A program made the translations under genes and the position numbers. A stretch of 33,537 bases of DNA from the NCBI GenBank assembly GCA_029858505.1, contig JAOUEW010000012.1, forward strand, positions 1 to 33,537, in the 5' to 3' direction. Every line of letters begins with the position of its first letter. Positions within the stretch are counted from its first letter, which is position 1. Below are positions 23,296 through 30,068 of this stretch, piece after piece. Origin of the DNA: Deltaproteobacteria bacterium. GTDB lineage: Bacteria; SAR324; JACQKK01. Below the pieces are notes generated by a model, which was not told where the DNA came from, searched no databases, and worked only from the letters and a program-made list of their open reading frames with translations.

Positions 23296-23320
23296 CCTTG
23301 CGGTGAGGGTTTCCGCAAGG
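23296..23320 (-). promoter_or_regulatory. Hairpin covering the endolysin ribosome binding site
   Basis: On the minus strand CCTTGCGG (23320-23313) pairs perfectly with CCGCAAGG (23303-23296) across a 9-nt loop. The AAGG of the AAGGAG ribosome site is within the 3' arm. Pairing would hide the site and reduce early endolysin synthesis. Confidence 0.6.
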
Positions 23321-23340
23321 GTACGGCTGGTAAAGGAGGG

Positions 23341-23366
23341 AAATAAACCCGGACGGCTGTCCGGGT
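23341..23366 (-). terminator. Terminator-like hairpin, copy A of a repeated element
   Basis: A perfect 8-bp stem ACCCGGAC/GTCCGGGT (arms 23347-23354 and 23359-23366) with a 4-nt loop is followed on the minus strand by TTATTT. It separates the activator and membrane-HTH operon from the lysis genes. It shares 19 exact bases with copy B before the protease gene. It is either a terminator of the middle operon or part of the late control region, since Mu has its P-lys promoter here. Confidence 0.65.
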
Positions 23367-23391
23367 AAGGGGGGAAGGGCTAAGTTTCTCT

Positions 23392-24384
23392 TTACCCTTT
23401 CGCCTCGGCGGAATCAACTGTTTCCAGAAGGTACCGACCGGCCAGGGCGGCAAGTTTGGGAGCGCTGATGGTCTCCTTCTTTTCATTTTTAAGGCGGAAA
23501 TGATTTCCCAACATCGAAATGGTCGCAGGTTGCAGCCCTTCCCGTTCGCACCATTGCCGTAAGCTCATTTTGGATTCTGCCATGCTGATCTTGATTATGT
23601 TTTGCAGGCGTTTCACCAGTACATCATTTTCTGTTTCAGGTGTTTTTTGCCGCATGATCTGTGGCGTTTCGGTCGGGTGTTTTGTTTCAGGGGCGGGGTG
23701 TTTCGGGTGAAACGTTTCAGGCCGTTTCGGGTGAAACGTTTCAGGCCGTTTCGGGTGAAACGTTTTGGGTGTTTCAGCCGAAACGGCCTGGCCCAAAACA
23801 GCAGATACCTGGCCCGCCAGCAGGGCCGCCGCGACCTGGAACAATATCACCGCCAGCCCCGTGGCCGCCAAAACAACCACCTGGTTAAATTCGGTTGTGA
23901 CAGGGACCAAAAGGACATCGTGTTTCAGTTCCAATTCAGCCAGATTGGCCCGCGCTTGGTCTATGTGGCCCTGCCATCCAATCCTTCCTGACGCGGCCAT
24001 TTGCAGGTAATAATCCAACTCGGTCTGTTTTTTGGATAAGTTTTTTTCGGCGATTTCCAGTCTTTGCGGGCGAACTGCCTCCGCCTGCTGGGCGGCCAGC
24101 AGGGGTTTGGCCACCTGATATATGGGGCCAATGAGCAACAGGCTGCTGGCCAGCGTACCCAGGACCAGCCAGCCCCACCATTTCGGCGTCCAAAGTACCG
24201 CTGCCCCTTGCCGAAACCAGAACCAGGCCGCCAGACATCCCAGCAGCACAGATAACACGGGGCCTATGGTGTGATCGTAATACTGCCGCCAAAACGCCCA
24301 GCCGTCCCATTGCATAACCACTTCGCACCCAACCAGCGCCAAGGCGGCAGGCAAAGCCGGAATAAACAGTTTCCATTGGTTCAT
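23392..24384 (-). CDS. Membrane protein with HPKRP repeats and C-terminal HTH-like region
   Basis: I do not recognise this 330-residue protein. The first half has membrane segments at about 4-24, 38-57, 70-92 and 175-200 (including VVVLAATGLAVILFQVAAALLAG). An extracytoplasmic or coiled region with an EIAEKNLSKKQTELDYYL helix lies between the third and fourth. Then comes a tandem repeat of 8 residues (TFHPKRPE, about three copies) and a Thr/Pro/Lys linker. The last 90 residues look like a compact DNA-binding domain: MSLRQWCEREGLQPATISMLGNHF, followed by a basic helix. It overlaps the Mor-type activator by 4 nt, so they are co-translated. A membrane-tethered regulator or a sensor of cell state is an inference. 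Confidence 0.72.
   Translation of the reverse strand: MNQWKLFIPALPAALALVGCEVVMQWDGWAFWRQYYDHTIGPVLSVLLGCLAAWFWFRQGAAVLWTPKWWGWLVLGTLASSLLLIGPIYQVAKPLLAAQQAEAVRPQRLEIAEKNLSKKQTELDYYLQMAASGRIGWQGHIDQARANLAELELKHDVLLVPVTTEFNQVVVLAATGLAVILFQVAAALLAGQVSAVLGQAVSAETPKTFHPKRPETFHPKRPETFHPKHPAPETKHPTETPQIMRQKTPETENDVLVKRLQNIIKISMAESKMSLRQWCEREGLQPATISMLGNHFRLKNEKKETISAPKLAALAGRYLLETVDSAEAKG
23700..23771. repeat. 24-bp tandem repeat with GAAACGTTTC palindromes
   Basis: Two identical 24-bp units (23700-23723 and 23724-23747) and a third imperfect unit (23748-23771) lie inside the membrane-HTH gene. Each unit carries the palindrome GAAACGTTTC (23709-23718, 23733-23742; the third ends in TT). A GGCCGTTTC/GAAACGGCC pair flanks the last unit. 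In protein they encode the TFHPKRPE repeat. Confidence 0.9.
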
Positions 24385-24770
24385 ACCTCTTCCTCAAACA
24401 GGCTGACTTGGCGGTGGTCAGTTTGCGTTGGGGCCTGGGCAGGGTCAGAGCCCAGGATGCGCCTAACATGCCGGACCGTTGTGCTATACCGGCGGGCCAG
24501 AGATGCCTGTGTTTCCTCCCGGCCAAAGCGTTCGTGGATTTCCCTATTCCGTGCTTCCCGGCGGGCCTGTGCCGCCAAAGGGACGTCCAAAGTTTCCGCT
24601 CCGATTGCTTTGGAGAGAGCAATTGCAGCAGGAAGGCCAATGCACTGACTGATAGGGTGTTTTTCCACCGGCCTGCGCGGGATGTATATCCGCAAACCAC
24701 CAAACGATTCACACAGCCGCATAGCAGCATCCCGCCCAATTGCGGCTATCAGGTCTTGGGTACTTTTCAT
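24381..24770 (-). CDS. Mor/C family transcription activator
   Basis: The 129 residues match the Mor family, which turns on middle and late transcription of Mu-like phages. An N-terminal dimerisation part contains AIGRDAAMRLCESFGGLRIYIPRRP and a similar second half (CIGLPAAIALSKAIGAETL). A C-terminal HTH contains RNREIHERFGREETQASLARRY and TTVRHVRRIL. The C-terminus QVSLFEEEV looks like a sliding-clamp binding motif. It overlaps the CxxC gene upstream and the membrane-HTH gene downstream by 4 nt each. Only one Mor/C member is seen, against two (Mor, C) in Mu. Confidence 0.92.
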   Translation of the reverse strand: MKSTQDLIAAIGRDAAMRLCESFGGLRIYIPRRPVEKHPISQCIGLPAAIALSKAIGAETLDVPLAAQARREARNREIHERFGREETQASLARRYSTTVRHVRRILGSDPAQAPTQTDHRQVSLFEEEV

Positions 24771-25540
24771 TTCTCCCTCTCGGTAATCTCCGGGGTTTGA
24801 ACAGCCTCCGCTTTGCGGGCCTGGCTGTTTACATAGGTGTCATCCGGCATGGCTGTTTCCAGGCTGGCCACCGACGGCCATTTCGTTCGATTTAGCATTT
24901 TGGTAAACCCTTCCTTCACCCGGATGGCGTCCACGGATTCAACCCATCCGGGGAATTGCCAGGTCAGGTTTTCCATCCAGGTTTCCGCCATCAGTTTGAT
25001 CACATCCGCTGCCGGAGCATCGGTCAGTCGCAGGGCCAACAGGCGTTGAAAGCCATCTTTGATTTCTCTGCGGAGCCACGCCGGGCCGCCGCCCTTGGCC
25101 TCCCACTCCACCAGGGAAGCCATCCCCTCCAACGTTTTGCTCGGTTGCCCTTGTGGCCTTCGCCCTGCCGCCAAGTGGCTTTCCACAGGTGCCCATGCGC
25201 TTCCGCTGGCATTCACACTTTCCAACACCCGCTTCAGGTAATTGTGATTGGCCAGGGGTTTGGTCATCCCTTTGGTTCGCAGGGCCTCTACTGTGTCCCC
25301 CAGGGCGCGGGCCAGCGCCGTCCGGTCGGGGGTCAGGGCCATAACCTCCTTGCTCAACCGCAGAGCGCGGCCCCACCCCAATGATCGGCTGGCCGAGCGG
25401 AACAGCCCCAGGTAGGCCGCCAGCGGCTGGGCCAGCGGGCCAATCGCAATCAGCGCACGCAGGGTTTCCCTGGCATCCGCCTCTTCCAGGGCAGATTCGA
25501 CGGGGAAATGGGCGTGACAGCACGGGCAGGTCAAGTTCAT
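24767..25540 (-). CDS. Conserved early protein with CPCCH motif, unknown
   Basis: The 257-residue protein begins with MNLTCPCCHAHFPVE, a likely small zinc-binding finger, followed by a helical domain (ETLRALIAIGPLAQPLAAYLGLF) and a part with REIKDGFQRLLALRL, WMENLTWQFPGW and VKEGFTKMLNRTKWPSV. I recognise no family. Position between GemA and the activator, in the semi-essential early region, suggests a role in replication or host takeover. It overlaps both neighbours by 4 nt. Confidence 0.75.
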   Translation of the reverse strand: MNLTCPCCHAHFPVESALEEADARETLRALIAIGPLAQPLAAYLGLFRSASRSLGWGRALRLSKEVMALTPDRTALARALGDTVEALRTKGMTKPLANHNYLKRVLESVNASGSAWAPVESHLAAGRRPQGQPSKTLEGMASLVEWEAKGGGPAWLRREIKDGFQRLLALRLTDAPAADVIKLMAETWMENLTWQFPGWVESVDAIRVKEGFTKMLNRTKWPSVASLETAMPDDTYVNSQARKAEAVQTPEITEREK

Positions 25541-26217
25541 CGTTCCATCTCAAAAAATTGCTTGACCTCCGCCGCGTCGTAACTCACCTCCACCCCTGCG
25601 GGGGCATACCGTCGCATTTCGCCTATCGGAACATTTTGTCCTTTTGATCGGGGCCGGAGTGGGATTTTACCGTTCTTCCGGTACCTCCCCCGCTGGATGA
25701 TAACAAGCCGGAGATATCCTCCGACCAAGGCTTCTTCCGCTGCTTGGTAATATTCACGGCGGCGGGCAACGTATTCCTCAACTCGTTTGGCCTGTTCTTT
25801 TTCCAGGGCCGTAATCATCCCCCGCAAGGCTTCGTGGTTTTCCCAATTGATTCGTTCCGTTTGGCCCATCCGGCGTTGGATTTCCCCCAGCACGTAATCC
25901 CACGGCAAGGTCATGCTGGCCAGCAATGCCTCGATTTTTCGCAGCTGCGCCTCGTGCCGGTGACCTTCAATTTGAGGCCGCCCGGGAAATGCTGGTGCCG
26001 GGCGGCGGGCGAGTTTTTTGCCCGTCTGGGTTTCCATTTGACGGGCGAGGTTCTCCAGGTCGTCCTGCCGCATCAATCCAGCGCTGGTGACGCCCCACGC
26101 GTCCCACAGCATCAGGCGGTAGTCCTCATCGCTCATGCCCAAGGCCTTCTTGGCTGCGTGGATGCGGGCCAGCATGGCATTGCGGCGTGGGTTTGTTTGT
26201 TTTGATGCGGCATTCAT
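25537..26217 (-). CDS. GemA / Mu gp16 family regulatory protein (DUF1018)
   Basis: The first 130 of 226 residues match DUF1018. Visible parts are RNAMLARIHAAKKALGMSDEDYRLMLWDAWGVTSAGLM, quoted here in pieces: RNAMLARIHAAKKALGMSDE and YRLMLWDAWGVTSAG. Then comes the motif RPQIEGHRHEAQLRKIEALL with WDYVLGEIQRRMGQ. In Mu, GemA alters host gene expression and DNA supercoiling. The C-terminal 95 residues are an extra helical, basic part not usual for the family (ITALEKEQAKRVEEYVARRR, IIQRGRYRKNGKI). It overlaps the transglycosylase gene upstream and the CxxC gene downstream by 4 nt each. Confidence 0.88.
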   Translation of the reverse strand: MNAASKQTNPRRNAMLARIHAAKKALGMSDEDYRLMLWDAWGVTSAGLMRQDDLENLARQMETQTGKKLARRPAPAFPGRPQIEGHRHEAQLRKIEALLASMTLPWDYVLGEIQRRMGQTERINWENHEALRGMITALEKEQAKRVEEYVARRREYYQAAEEALVGGYLRLVIIQRGRYRKNGKIPLRPRSKGQNVPIGEMRRYAPAGVEVSYDAAEVKQFFEMER

Positions 26218-26750
26218 TTCCGGCTCCTATAATTGGCCATCACTCCGGCCACGTATCCCCGCACCTGGGCGGTTTCGCAGACCCTCCTGTTTCCCGCGTT
26301 GTAGAGACACAATGCCCTGGCTGTCCACCCCTGGACCTGCTCCAGATGCAGGGCCATCAACCGAGCCGCACAGTTGGCGTTCTCCTGCGGCTCCCGGAGG
26401 CGCTCCCACGGGCACCCCGCGTGGACAGCGGCAATCTGCCTGATTTGCCACGGCCCCGTTTCACCCGCCATCCCGTCCGGCGGATACGGGCGGCAGCCGC
26501 TTTCCTGCTGACAGATGGCCCACAACAGGGCCGGGTCAACCCCGGCCTTTCGGGCGGCACGCTCGTTGACGGCGGCCATGTCGGGGCTTCCGGCGGGCCG
26601 GGCCTTTGGGGCGGGGAGCAAACCAGCGGCGGCAGACGCGCTGAACGTGCTCCCCGACAGCGGTCCAGGCCGACATTCCAACCACCAGACCGAGCACGCC
26701 AAAGCTGCTGATAAACAAAACCCATACAGATACGGATTGAGTATCCACAC
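26214..26750 (-). CDS. Lytic transglycosylase (SLT domain), membrane-anchored
   Basis: The 178 residues have an N-terminal hydrophobic segment (YLYGFCLSAALACSVWWL) and an SLT domain at about 55-175. The catalytic glutamate is in WAICQQESGCRP (Glu83). GETGPWQIRQIAA is the conserved GLMQ-type motif, and LCLYNAGNRRV closes the site. It cleaves glycan strands of peptidoglycan. The start is GTG with GGAGG 4 nt upstream. It lies among early genes, far from the lysis cassette, which is odd. It may serve DNA entry, remodel the wall in the lysogen, or resemble conjugation-type local wall opening. It overlaps gemA by 4 nt. Confidence 0.87.
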   Translation of the reverse strand: MWILNPYLYGFCLSAALACSVWWLECRPGPLSGSTFSASAAAGLLPAPKARPAGSPDMAAVNERAARKAGVDPALLWAICQQESGCRPYPPDGMAGETGPWQIRQIAAVHAGCPWERLREPQENANCAARLMALHLEQVQGWTARALCLYNAGNRRVCETAQVRGYVAGVMANYRSRK

Positions 26751-26768
26751 GATGCCTCCGTGGCTTGG

Positions 26769-27296
26769 TTATCCCACCACCTGCTCAAGGTCGGTTTCAT
26801 TGGGCTTGATGATAAAATCCTCACCCTGGCTGATCGTAATCCCCTTCAGGTGAGCGACCGTTTCCGGCTCCCGCAGGATCGCCTCTTTGTCTACCTCTTC
26901 TTTCACCCGGATAAACCGGGTGAAATCCAGCGCCCGCAGGGTATCAATCACGGCTTTCACGCTGGCCACTCGCACGCTTGGCGGGCGCATCCGCCAGGCC
27001 ACAATTCCGTGCTCGAAGTCCACTGTTTTTACTTTTCCATCGTTGGTCAGCCGCTTGCGGTTGGCCTCGCAGTAGATGCGCAGGCCCTCGGCGCAATCCT
27101 CAATGCCTTGCTTGTGCGGGGCGGCCTCACTCATCAGTTTCTGGTCAAAGGCAGATTTTTGTTCATCCACCGCTGCTTCCAGCATCTTCAATTCCCGCTG
27201 ATGCGCCCCGATGGTCATCACGTATTCAGCGGCTTCCTGGTCGGTCTTGGGCACGGCCACCGCCACGGCGTCCGTTTTCAGTCTCGTTTTTGCCAT
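26769..27296 (-). CDS. gam: Host-nuclease inhibitor Gam (Mu Gam family)
   Basis: The 175-residue protein binds DNA ends and shields them from RecBCD-type nucleases; it is related to Ku. It has the family pattern: an N-terminal helix pair (AAEYVMTIGAHQRELKMLEA, AVDEQKSAFDQKLM), EGLRIYCEANRKRLTND, then KVKTVDFEHGIVAWRMRPPSV and a C-terminal VDKEAILREPETVAHLKGI. Length equals Mu Gam (174). Ribosome site GGAG 6 nt upstream. A near-perfect inverted repeat fills the gap ahead of it. Confidence 0.95.
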   Translation of the reverse strand: MAKTRLKTDAVAVAVPKTDQEAAEYVMTIGAHQRELKMLEAAVDEQKSAFDQKLMSEAAPHKQGIEDCAEGLRIYCEANRKRLTNDGKVKTVDFEHGIVAWRMRPPSVRVASVKAVIDTLRALDFTRFIRVKEEVDKEAILREPETVAHLKGITISQGEDFIIKPNETDLEQVVG

Positions 27297-27321
27297 CTGA
27301 TCTCCAATCCGTGGATGATGA

Positions 27322-27381
27322 GGTGCCCCGGCGTTGTGCTAGGAGGAGCCTGGGTAGCAGGCAGTACAACGCCGGGCCACC
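27322..27381. other. 16-bp inverted repeat upstream of gam
   Basis: Arms 27322-27337 and 27366-27381 match in 15 of 16 positions (CCCGGCGTTGT core perfect) with a 28-nt loop. A short inner GCTA/TAGC pair lies at 27338-27341 and 27355-27358. It fills almost all of the 87-nt gap between two genes. No T-tract follows, so it is more likely an RNA control structure or protein site than a terminator. Confidence 0.6.
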
Positions 27382-27383
27382 GG

Positions 27384-27710
27384 TTATGCTGGGGCCTGGA
27401 CCTCCAGGGCCAGCTGGCCCGCCAGGTCTTCCAGAGATATCTTCCGCAGCTGGGCTTCTAAGCCCAAGCTGTGCAATGCCCGTGTGTGGAGGAATTTCAA
27501 GGTTTCCTCCAAGTCTTTTTTAGAGACTGCCATGTAGTATCCCGTGCCAGGCACCGCGCAAATCGGCACCCCAGATTTACGCAATTCGGAAATCGCCTCC
27601 CGGATTTTCCTATCGGCCATCCCGGTCCGTACAGCCAGGGCTTCCACCGATACACCCCGTGACCGGCCTTTGTGTTCCTTCAAAATTTTCAACACCACTT
27701 TGGCATTCAT
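27384..27710 (-). CDS. Small winged-helix DNA-binding protein
   Basis: The 108 residues begin with NAKVVLKILKEHKGRSRGVSVEAL, followed by ALAVRTGMADRKIREAISEL as helix-turn-helix and SGVPICAVPGTGYYMAVS as wing. This is the architecture of small winged-helix proteins frequent in the early region of Mu-like phages. ATG 27710 is chosen for its GGAG site; the frame is open to 27761. The C-terminus is helical (LKFLHTRALHSLGLEAQL). An early regulator is inferred; target unknown. Confidence 0.8.
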   Translation of the reverse strand: MNAKVVLKILKEHKGRSRGVSVEALAVRTGMADRKIREAISELRKSGVPICAVPGTGYYMAVSKKDLEETLKFLHTRALHSLGLEAQLRKISLEDLAGQLALEVQAPA

Positions 27711-27729
27711 GCCGTTCTCCGTATCTGGT

Positions 27730-27930
27730 TTATTGCAGGCTTGGCGATGATGGCTCGGCATATTCCGCGCACGGCTTTCCTCTGCCCAACCGTTTGATGC
27801 AGTCCATTCCAGACGCCACCATTCGTCCCGTCACCGATGCTGCGTCTTCGCTGGATTCCGCCGGACACCGCCAAATCAAATCCATGCGGCCATCGGCGTG
27901 TTCACGCACTTCAATCACGGTCACCTTCAT
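27730..27930 (-). CDS. Small early protein, unknown
   Basis: This is a protein of 66 residues from ATG 27930, preceded by AGGGAA. The sequence has a strand pair (KVTVIEVREHADGRMDLIWRC) and a region with SGMDCIKRLGRGKPCAEYAE. Not recognised. An in-frame opening up to 28107 overlaps the HU gene antiparallel in frame and is rejected. Similar small proteins fill this part of Mu-like early operons. Confidence 0.6.
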   Translation of the reverse strand: MKVTVIEVREHADGRMDLIWRCPAESSEDAASVTGRMVASGMDCIKRLGRGKPCAEYAEPSSPSLQ

Positions 27931-27948
27931 GATTTCCCTTGTGGGTTT

Positions 27949-27970
27949 GGCGGGCTTGTTACAGCCCGCC
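27949..27970 (-). other. Hairpin after the HU gene
   Basis: An 8-bp perfect stem (GGCGGGCT/AGCCCGCC) with a 6-nt loop lies just after the HU stop. The minus-strand GGCTGTAACA in it is shared with the hairpin behind the capsid gene. No T-tract. Attenuator or 3' stabiliser. Confidence 0.4.
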
Positions 27971-27976
27971 AGGTTT

Positions 27977-28249
27977 TCAATCCAAAAAGCCTTTGGCTGC
28001 TTTGATCTTTGCAACCTTCTTCGCGGGGATTTTGATCTCTTCCCCGGTTTTTGGATTCCGCCCAATGCGGGCTTTTTTTGCTTTCTGCTCGAACGTGGCA
28101 AATCCAACCAACGTCACCTTGTTTCCCGCCCGCACTGCGGAGCGGATGGCTTCCACTACGGCTTCAAGTACCCGGCCAGCCTCGGCCTGCGATGTTTCCA
28201 GCCTTTCCGCCACGCGTTCCACCAAGCCTGCTTTTGTTATATTTCCCAT
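27977..28249 (-). CDS. HU/IHF family DNA-bending protein
   Basis: The 90 residues are a complete HU: ITKAGLVERVAERLETSQAEA, VLEAVVEAIRSAVRAGNKV, the GFATFEQKAKKARIGRNPKTG arm with the proline at the tip and IKIPAKKVAKIKAAKGF at the end. Phage-encoded HU can assist the MuA transpososome (Mu uses host HU and IHF) or shape the early promoter. Strong AAGGAG site. Confidence 0.95.
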   Translation of the reverse strand: MGNITKAGLVERVAERLETSQAEAGRVLEAVVEAIRSAVRAGNKVTLVGFATFEQKAKKARIGRNPKTGEEIKIPAKKVAKIKAAKGFLD

Positions 28250-28270
28250 ATATCTCCTTACGTTTATGGA

Positions 28271-28654
28271 TTACCGCCCGATCATCTTCCGGGCGGCGGT
28301 TGAGGCCGGGGTGCCGTTGCGGTCTCCCAGCAGTAACTGCCACAATCTCCGCCACCACCGGCGGCGGCGGATGCCTGGCCCGCTGGCCTCTACCCAGGGC
28401 AGATGGGTAAACCCTGCGAGGCTGTGGGGTTTTGTTCTTGTGCTGCTTTCCTGTTTGTTTATGTGGCTGCGAACCAAGTCTTCCAGTTGGATTTTGCGGT
28501 CCATTACCGTCCGCCAAAACACACCCGTTTGACCTTTGTATTTTCCGCTCAACACCTGATTCAGCGTTGAGTGGTTGTAGCCTATGGCCTTGCCAACCTG
28601 GCGGTAGCCGCAACAATCAACCGCCTGCTGCAATAATCTCCATGTGCTGTCCAT
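28271..28654 (-). CDS. HTH protein resembling the MuB N-terminal domain
   Basis: The first 60 of 127 residues form a helix-turn-helix: YRQVGKAIGYNHSTLNQVLSG followed by KYKGQTGVFWRTVMDRKIQ. The rest is basic and low in order (GIRRRRWWRRLWQLLLGD). This HTH style, with the SGKYKG after the recognition helix, resembles the N-terminal DNA-binding domain of MuB, which the MuB in this window lacks. It may be a detached MuB domain or an independent early regulator. Strong GGAGG ribosome site. Confidence 0.72.
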   Translation of the reverse strand: MDSTWRLLQQAVDCCGYRQVGKAIGYNHSTLNQVLSGKYKGQTGVFWRTVMDRKIQLEDLVRSHINKQESSTRTKPHSLAGFTHLPWVEASGPGIRRRRWWRRLWQLLLGDRNGTPASTAARKMIGR

Positions 28655-28684
28655 TGGCCCTCCTTCCGTTGATGGCCGTGGCGT

Positions 28685-29239
28685 TTAGCAGGGATAGGTT
28701 TCCCCGCTGTTGTGATCGGTCACTGTTTTGTTCCGGTGGCTCCAGGCCGGGGCCAGGGGGCCGCTGTCACGTACCAGCAGATACCGCCCTTTTCGCGAAA
28801 AAATCCGTCCGGTTTGCATGTCACGGGCGGTTAGGTTGGTCACATAACCGGCCTTTCGCAGAGCCGCCACGTATTTCTCGGCAGCCCGGCGGGGGTTGAT
28901 TTCATTTCCCGTGGCGGCCAATTCCACTAGATCATCCAGCGAAAATCCCTTGCTCATTCGCATGGTTTTCCACAGCCGTTCTCGGTACGTGCCGACTGAG
29001 CGGATGCCCACGCCCAATGGTCGGCTGTTGATGGTAGGACGTTCCATTATTTTTGCCTTTCGACTGAGTTCGTATACTCCGCGCCGAGGCTGGGTAATCA
29101 GCCTCCGGCGGGCCAGCACCGCCAGGGACTGCTGGATCGCGCTTTTGCTGACTCCCTCGCACCGTCGAATGTCCCGGAGCCACAACCCGTTGGGGGCCTG
29201 GGCCAGCCGGGCGTGTATTTGTTGCGCCCGCCACATCAT
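28685..29239 (-). CDS. Early winged-helix protein, unknown
   Basis: The 184-residue protein overlaps the end of muB by 4 nt. The N-terminal 65 residues hold a winged helix (IRRCEGVSKSAIQQSLAVLA, then RRRLITQPRRGVYELS). A second helical part with FSLDDLVELAATGN and RRAAEKYVAALRKAGYVT forms a further wing-like unit, followed by GRYLLVRDSGPLAPAW. An internal ATG at residue 65 (MERPTIN) could be an alternative start. Similar proteins occur behind MuB in other Mu-like prophages. Function unknown; DNA binding likely. Confidence 0.75.
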   Translation of the reverse strand: MMWRAQQIHARLAQAPNGLWLRDIRRCEGVSKSAIQQSLAVLARRRLITQPRRGVYELSRKAKIMERPTINSRPLGVGIRSVGTYRERLWKTMRMSKGFSLDDLVELAATGNEINPRRAAEKYVAALRKAGYVTNLTARDMQTGRIFSRKGRYLLVRDSGPLAPAWSHRNKTVTDHNSGETYPC

Positions 29240-29985
29240 TTGTGATTCCCTCCGTTCAAAGCCCGCAGTTTTGGGCGCGGCCCCTGAAACTCATAGATCA
29301 TCGGCAGGTCTTTGGTCTGGGCCAGCCCAATCTCGGCCAGGCCGTTGGTCTTGGCATGGGCCTCGGCCACCGACAGGGCGTTCAGCGCCAGCCGAATTTT
29401 GCCATTGCTGGCCGTAGTGATGTGATCCACCAGGTCCGCCCCAATCCTCACCTCGGCCAGTCCGGCCAGTGCCCGCACGTCGTCTATCGTGGCGGGTTGA
29501 TACTCAACCACCCGGCCTACCCGGCTGGCCACCTGAGGATATTTGGCCACCTTGGCGTGCAGGGCTTCCATTCCAACCATGATGACCACGCACTCGGTGG
29601 TATCGTTTAGGTCCCGGAAGGTTTCCAAGGTGCGTGAATCGTGGAACAGGTGATCGGCTTCGTCCACCACGAGCGCGGGGAACCCGGCGGCGGCCAGACG
29701 TTCTACCACCCGGTGGAACAGGCGGTCACGCCCATACGGAGGGTGGCGGTCCCCCAGTTCCACGCAGAGTTCCCGCAGGGCCGAATGCTCCGTCCAGTGC
29801 GCTTTTCCGCGCAAATAAACGGCTCCGTGTTCGATGGCGAACCGCCGAACACTCTTGGTTTTTCCCAGGCCGGGGTGTCCGGTGACCAAAATCAGCCCCG
29901 CTTCTCGGGCGGCTCGGCGCTGCACCGCCGCCACCGCTGCCAGCAACCGTTGGTGGTTGGTTGTTGCCACAAATGCTGTTTTCAT
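29236..29985 (-). CDS. MuB-like target DNA activator ATPase
   Basis: This is a 249-residue AAA+ ATPase that chooses target DNA and stimulates the transposase. Walker A is GHPGLGKT (36-43) and Walker B ALVVDEAD (104-111), followed by a DTTECVVIMVGME sensor-1 strand and an ASRVGRVVEY arginine-finger segment. ATG 29985 has a perfect GGAGGA site; the frame continues to 30111 but across two dyads. Compared with Mu B (312) it lacks the N-terminal HTH domain. The gene follows muA after 94 nt. Confidence 0.94.
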   Translation of the reverse strand: MKTAFVATTNHQRLLAAVAAVQRRAAREAGLILVTGHPGLGKTKSVRRFAIEHGAVYLRGKAHWTEHSALRELCVELGDRHPPYGRDRLFHRVVERLAAAGFPALVVDEADHLFHDSRTLETFRDLNDTTECVVIMVGMEALHAKVAKYPQVASRVGRVVEYQPATIDDVRALAGLAEVRIGADLVDHITTASNGKIRLALNALSVAEAHAKTNGLAEIGLAQTKDLPMIYEFQGPRPKLRALNGGNHK

Positions 29986-30017
29986 GCGCTTCCTCCGTGG
30001 GTGTTGACAACAGATTC

Positions 30018-30062
30018 GGAGGCGGGGTAGGCTCAAACATCCTGGTTTGAGGCCCTGCCTCC
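30018..30062. other. Nested dyad between muA and muB
   Basis: Inner arms CTCAAAC/GTTTGAG (30032-30038, 30045-30051) with a 6-nt loop are enclosed by GGAGGC/GCCTCC (30018-30023, 30057-30062). It lies in the 94-nt gap. It might adjust the ratio of MuB to MuA or serve as a protein site. Confidence 0.5.
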
Positions 30063-30068
30063 CGTTCA

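Noticed and set aside
23289-23486. N-terminal extension of the endolysin frame
   Set aside because: Basic low-complexity sequence overlapping the upstream gene and a terminator-like hairpin; ATG 23288 has a strong AAGGAG.
23700-23771. CRISPR-like array
   Set aside because: Units are contiguous without spacers and encode a peptide repeat.
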